A stretch of 37,398 bases of DNA from an uncultured Pseudomonadales bacterium. Its GTDB lineage: Bacteria; Pseudomonadota; Gammaproteobacteria; Pseudomonadales; UBA7434. How positions within the stretch are numbered: position 1 is the first letter of the stretch; each line of letters opens with the position of its first letter. The translations under genes were made by a program, and so were the position numbers. The DNA lies in assembly GCA_905478995.1 (NCBI GenBank), contig CAJQKT010000093.1:1-37398 (forward strand), read 5' to 3'. The notes under the pieces are model-generated. The model was not told the DNA's origin and did no database searches. It saw nothing but the letters and a program-made list of their open reading frames with translations. Shown one piece after another: positions 35,591-37,398 of this stretch.

Positions 35591-36015
35591 CTTGCCGAAC
35601 GCGCACTAAACTGTTGCAGTTGTGCGGGGTAGCGCGCCAGCGTGGGTTCACCCTTATTGAAGTGATGGTAGCGCTCGCTGTTTTGGCATTGTCGGGTATT
35701 GCCTTGTTGTCGAGCGTTGGCTATGCCACCAGCGATCTGGGTAAGCTGAATGAGAAAGTCGCCGCTCTGGGAATTGCAGAATACGCTATAAATACCGTGT
35801 TGCTTCAATCTGAATTTCCAGAGGTGGGCAGCGATGAAGAAATTATTACCGTGGCTAACCGCGATTGGAGTGTTGAGGTTACGGTGAGTGAAACGGCTAA
35901 TGAAAAAGTCTTGCGCATCGATGCTCTGGTGCGCCCGCAAGATGTTATTTTACAGCGCAGCGAACACGCCACTGTGCTGCTCAGTGCATTTCGTACTGAC
36001 ATGGAGCCGGAATGA
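35587..36015 (+). CDS. gspI: Minor pseudopilin GspI
   Basis: 142 residues. GspI is part of the pseudopilus tip complex with GspJ and GspK. The cleavage site is RQRG|FTLIEVMVALAVLALSG, with Glu +5 and a 20-residue leader. A short globular domain follows (RDWSVEVTVSETANEKVLRIDALV). It starts inside the gspH stop (ATGA) and overlaps gspJ in the same way, so translation is coupled along this run. Confidence 0.95.
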   Translation: MTCRTRTKLLQLCGVARQRGFTLIEVMVALAVLALSGIALLSSVGYATSDLGKLNEKVAALGIAEYAINTVLLQSEFPEVGSDEEIITVANRDWSVEVTVSETANEKVLRIDALVRPQDVILQRSEHATVLLSAFRTDMEPE

Positions 36016-36701
36016 GCGCGCCACTTATTCAGTTGAGTCGATCTTGGGGCCCGTATCGGCAACGAGGCTTTACCTTAATTGAGGCCTTAGTGGCGATGTT
36101 TATATTTGCGTGGATAGGCTTGGGTTCTTATCAAATTCTTGATCAGATTATTCGTGCGCAAGAAATCAATCAAAAGCATTCAGCGCAGCTGGCAACGTTG
36201 CAGCGAGTTTCGTGGCAGTTAAGTCGTGATTTTCGGCAAATGGTCGATCGTGCTGTGGTCGATGAAAATGGTGTGGAGCTTGGGTCGCTTGAATTTGAGG
36301 GGGAGGATACGCTCATTGAATTTACGCGATCGGGGTGGAGCAATCCATTGCAGTGGCCGCGCAGCGATTTACAGCGTGTCGCTTACCGGATCGATTATCA
36401 CCCTGAGAGCGACGATCCCGAGAGTGAGTTTTATGAGGATGAAGCACTTTACTTGGTGCGTTTATTTTGGCGTGTGTTAGACCGTGCCATTGATAGCGAG
36501 CCAATGGAGCAGGCAGTGCTGCGAGATGTGGTAGATTTTCGTACTCGATTTTGGGATGCGGACAATGATGAGTGGAGCGATGCTGTGGTTTATGCCGCGG
36601 CGTCAAAGCACATGCCCAAAGTTGAGTTGCCAGCTGCCATTGAAGTGAGCGTCGTGCTGAAGTCCGAAGCCATGTACTCCTATATTTTTCAGGTTTTATG
36701 A
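36012..36701 (+). CDS. gspJ: Minor pseudopilin GspJ
   Basis: 229 residues. Cleavage is YRQRG|FTLIEALVAMFIFAWIGLG with a 19-residue leader. The body matches GspJ: QLSRDFRQMVDRAVVDENG near residues 69-87, then an acidic central part and RVLDRAIDSEPMEQAVLRDVVDFRTRFWD. It forms the heterotrimeric pseudopilus tip with GspI and GspK. Start and stop both overlap neighbours (ATGA at each end). Confidence 0.94.
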   Translation: MSAPLIQLSRSWGPYRQRGFTLIEALVAMFIFAWIGLGSYQILDQIIRAQEINQKHSAQLATLQRVSWQLSRDFRQMVDRAVVDENGVELGSLEFEGEDTLIEFTRSGWSNPLQWPRSDLQRVAYRIDYHPESDDPESEFYEDEALYLVRLFWRVLDRAIDSEPMEQAVLRDVVDFRTRFWDADNDEWSDAVVYAAASKHMPKVELPAAIEVSVVLKSEAMYSYIFQVL

Positions 36702-37398
36702 TGCTGTTTTTATGCCGTAGCATACCGCCACGACCGTTGTACTCAGCTGCCCGTGCACGGCAGCGCGGCGTTGCGCTGATCACGGTGCTGATGGTTTTTG
36801 CCATTGCATCATTGATAGCCGGCAAAGTGATAATGGGCAAGGCGGTGGATACGCAGCGCGTCACCGGTATGGTTAACCGAACGCAAGCCTATTATTACGC
36901 GCTAGCAGCGGAATCGTTAGCAATGTTAGCGCTGCGTCAAGACGACCAAAATGACGTCGATGACCAAGAGATGGCAGATGATCTTGAGGAGATGTGGGCA
37001 AGCGGCGCGATACCGTTTGAAATTGACAGTATTGGTAGCGTGGTTGTACAAATCATAGACCTTAACCGCTTTTACAATATCAATAATATGGTGCAGGGCG
37101 ATGGGCAGGTTAATGATCAGGAGCTTGAGCGTTTTAGACATTTATTGGTTGAGTTACAGCTTGACTCGGAATTGGCTGATAATCTTAAAGATTGGCTCGA
37201 TTCTGACGATCGCGAAGCCGGTTACTTGAGTGAGAGCAGTGCTTACCTTGAGCAGACACCCGCTTATCGTGCCGCCAATAGCCCCATGTTGGATATTAGT
37301 GAGTTGCGTTTAGTAAATGGCTTTGAGCCGGAAGTCTTGCAAGTTTTACTGCCACACATCACGGCCGTTGCGACGGTTGGGGTTGTGCCGCTTAATGT
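36698..37398 (+). CDS. gspK: Minor pseudopilin GspK, N-terminal part (runs off right edge)
   Basis: About 233 of an expected 300-330 residues are visible. Two successive ATGs begin at 36698, overlapping the gspJ stop. The prepilin site is RQRG|VALITVLMVFAIASLIAG; Glu +5 is absent (Thr), a known exception for GspK, which caps the pilus tip. The next segment is MGKAVDTQRVTGMVNRTQAYYYALAAESLA. The alpha-domain follows (DLNRFYNINNM, ELADNLKDWLDSDDREAG, ELRLVNGF). The reading frame stays open to the window end. Confidence 0.93.
   Translation, partial: MMLFLCRSIPPRPLYSAARARQRGVALITVLMVFAIASLIAGKVIMGKAVDTQRVTGMVNRTQAYYYALAAESLAMLALRQDDQNDVDDQEMADDLEEMWASGAIPFEIDSIGSVVVQIIDLNRFYNINNMVQGDGQVNDQELERFRHLLVELQLDSELADNLKDWLDSDDREAGYLSESSAYLEQTPAYRAANSPMLDISELRLVNGFEPEVLQVLLPHITAVATVGVVPLN

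Overview
The window looks like the chromosome of a marine-type, aerobic, heterotrophic gammaproteobacterium. Protein families and gene order point there: a divergent gspCD / gspE-K type II secretion locus arranged as in Pseudomonas xcp, a TIGR02647-family small protein, a DUF3187 outer-membrane protein, a FadH-type dienoyl-CoA reductase and a PimC/PimD-like acyl-CoA dehydrogenase pair. Base composition looks intermediate, and no stretch stands out as foreign. I see no tRNA, rRNA, CRISPR array, insertion sequence or phage gene. The genus cannot be fixed from this sequence alone.

Layout. (1) 1-6004 is a D-xylose locus. An aldose 1-epimerase (partial) and xylulokinase run leftward, and a complete xylFGH high-affinity ABC importer runs rightward from a shared intergenic region of about 540 bp. 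(2) 6511-13261 is a rightward run: stand-alone TrpB2-type tryptophan synthase beta, a TonB-dependent receptor, an AhpD/CMD-like protein with CxxC, and a two-piece sodium:solute symporter (DUF4212 small subunit plus VC_2705-type large subunit). A perfect 36-bp palindromic terminator at 13275-13310 closes it. (3) 13330-19258 is a lipid-catabolism neighbourhood: a leftward acyl-CoA dehydrogenase pair, the TIGR02647 protein, a rightward START-domain protein and leftward fadH. (4) 19534-20646 is a leftward DUF3187 outer-membrane protein. (5) 20882-27925 is a rightward housekeeping series: moaC-moaD-moaE, flavin reductase, zinc-ribbon NUDIX hydrolase, ZIP metal transporter, rmuC, Bcp peroxiredoxin, yajC and a D-cysteine desulfhydrase/ACC deaminase-like PLP enzyme. 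(6) 28002-37398 is the type II secretion locus: gspC-gspD leftward; gspE, F, G, H, I, J and a truncated gspK rightward.

How the genes work together. XylFGH imports xylose, GalM equilibrates its anomers and XylB phosphorylates xylulose; the isomerase is not in the window. The lipid genes supply acyl-CoA dehydrogenation, dienoyl-CoA reduction and a lipid-binding START protein. The gsp genes supply inner-membrane platform, ATPase, pseudopilus and secretin; gspL and gspM would be expected to the right of the window. I did not find a clear previously undescribed system. The least explained grouping is TrpB2, TonB receptor, CMD-like protein and symporter. The most distinctive sequence-level features are the unusually long leader peptides on all five pseudopilins and a 17-bp tandem repeat before gspG.
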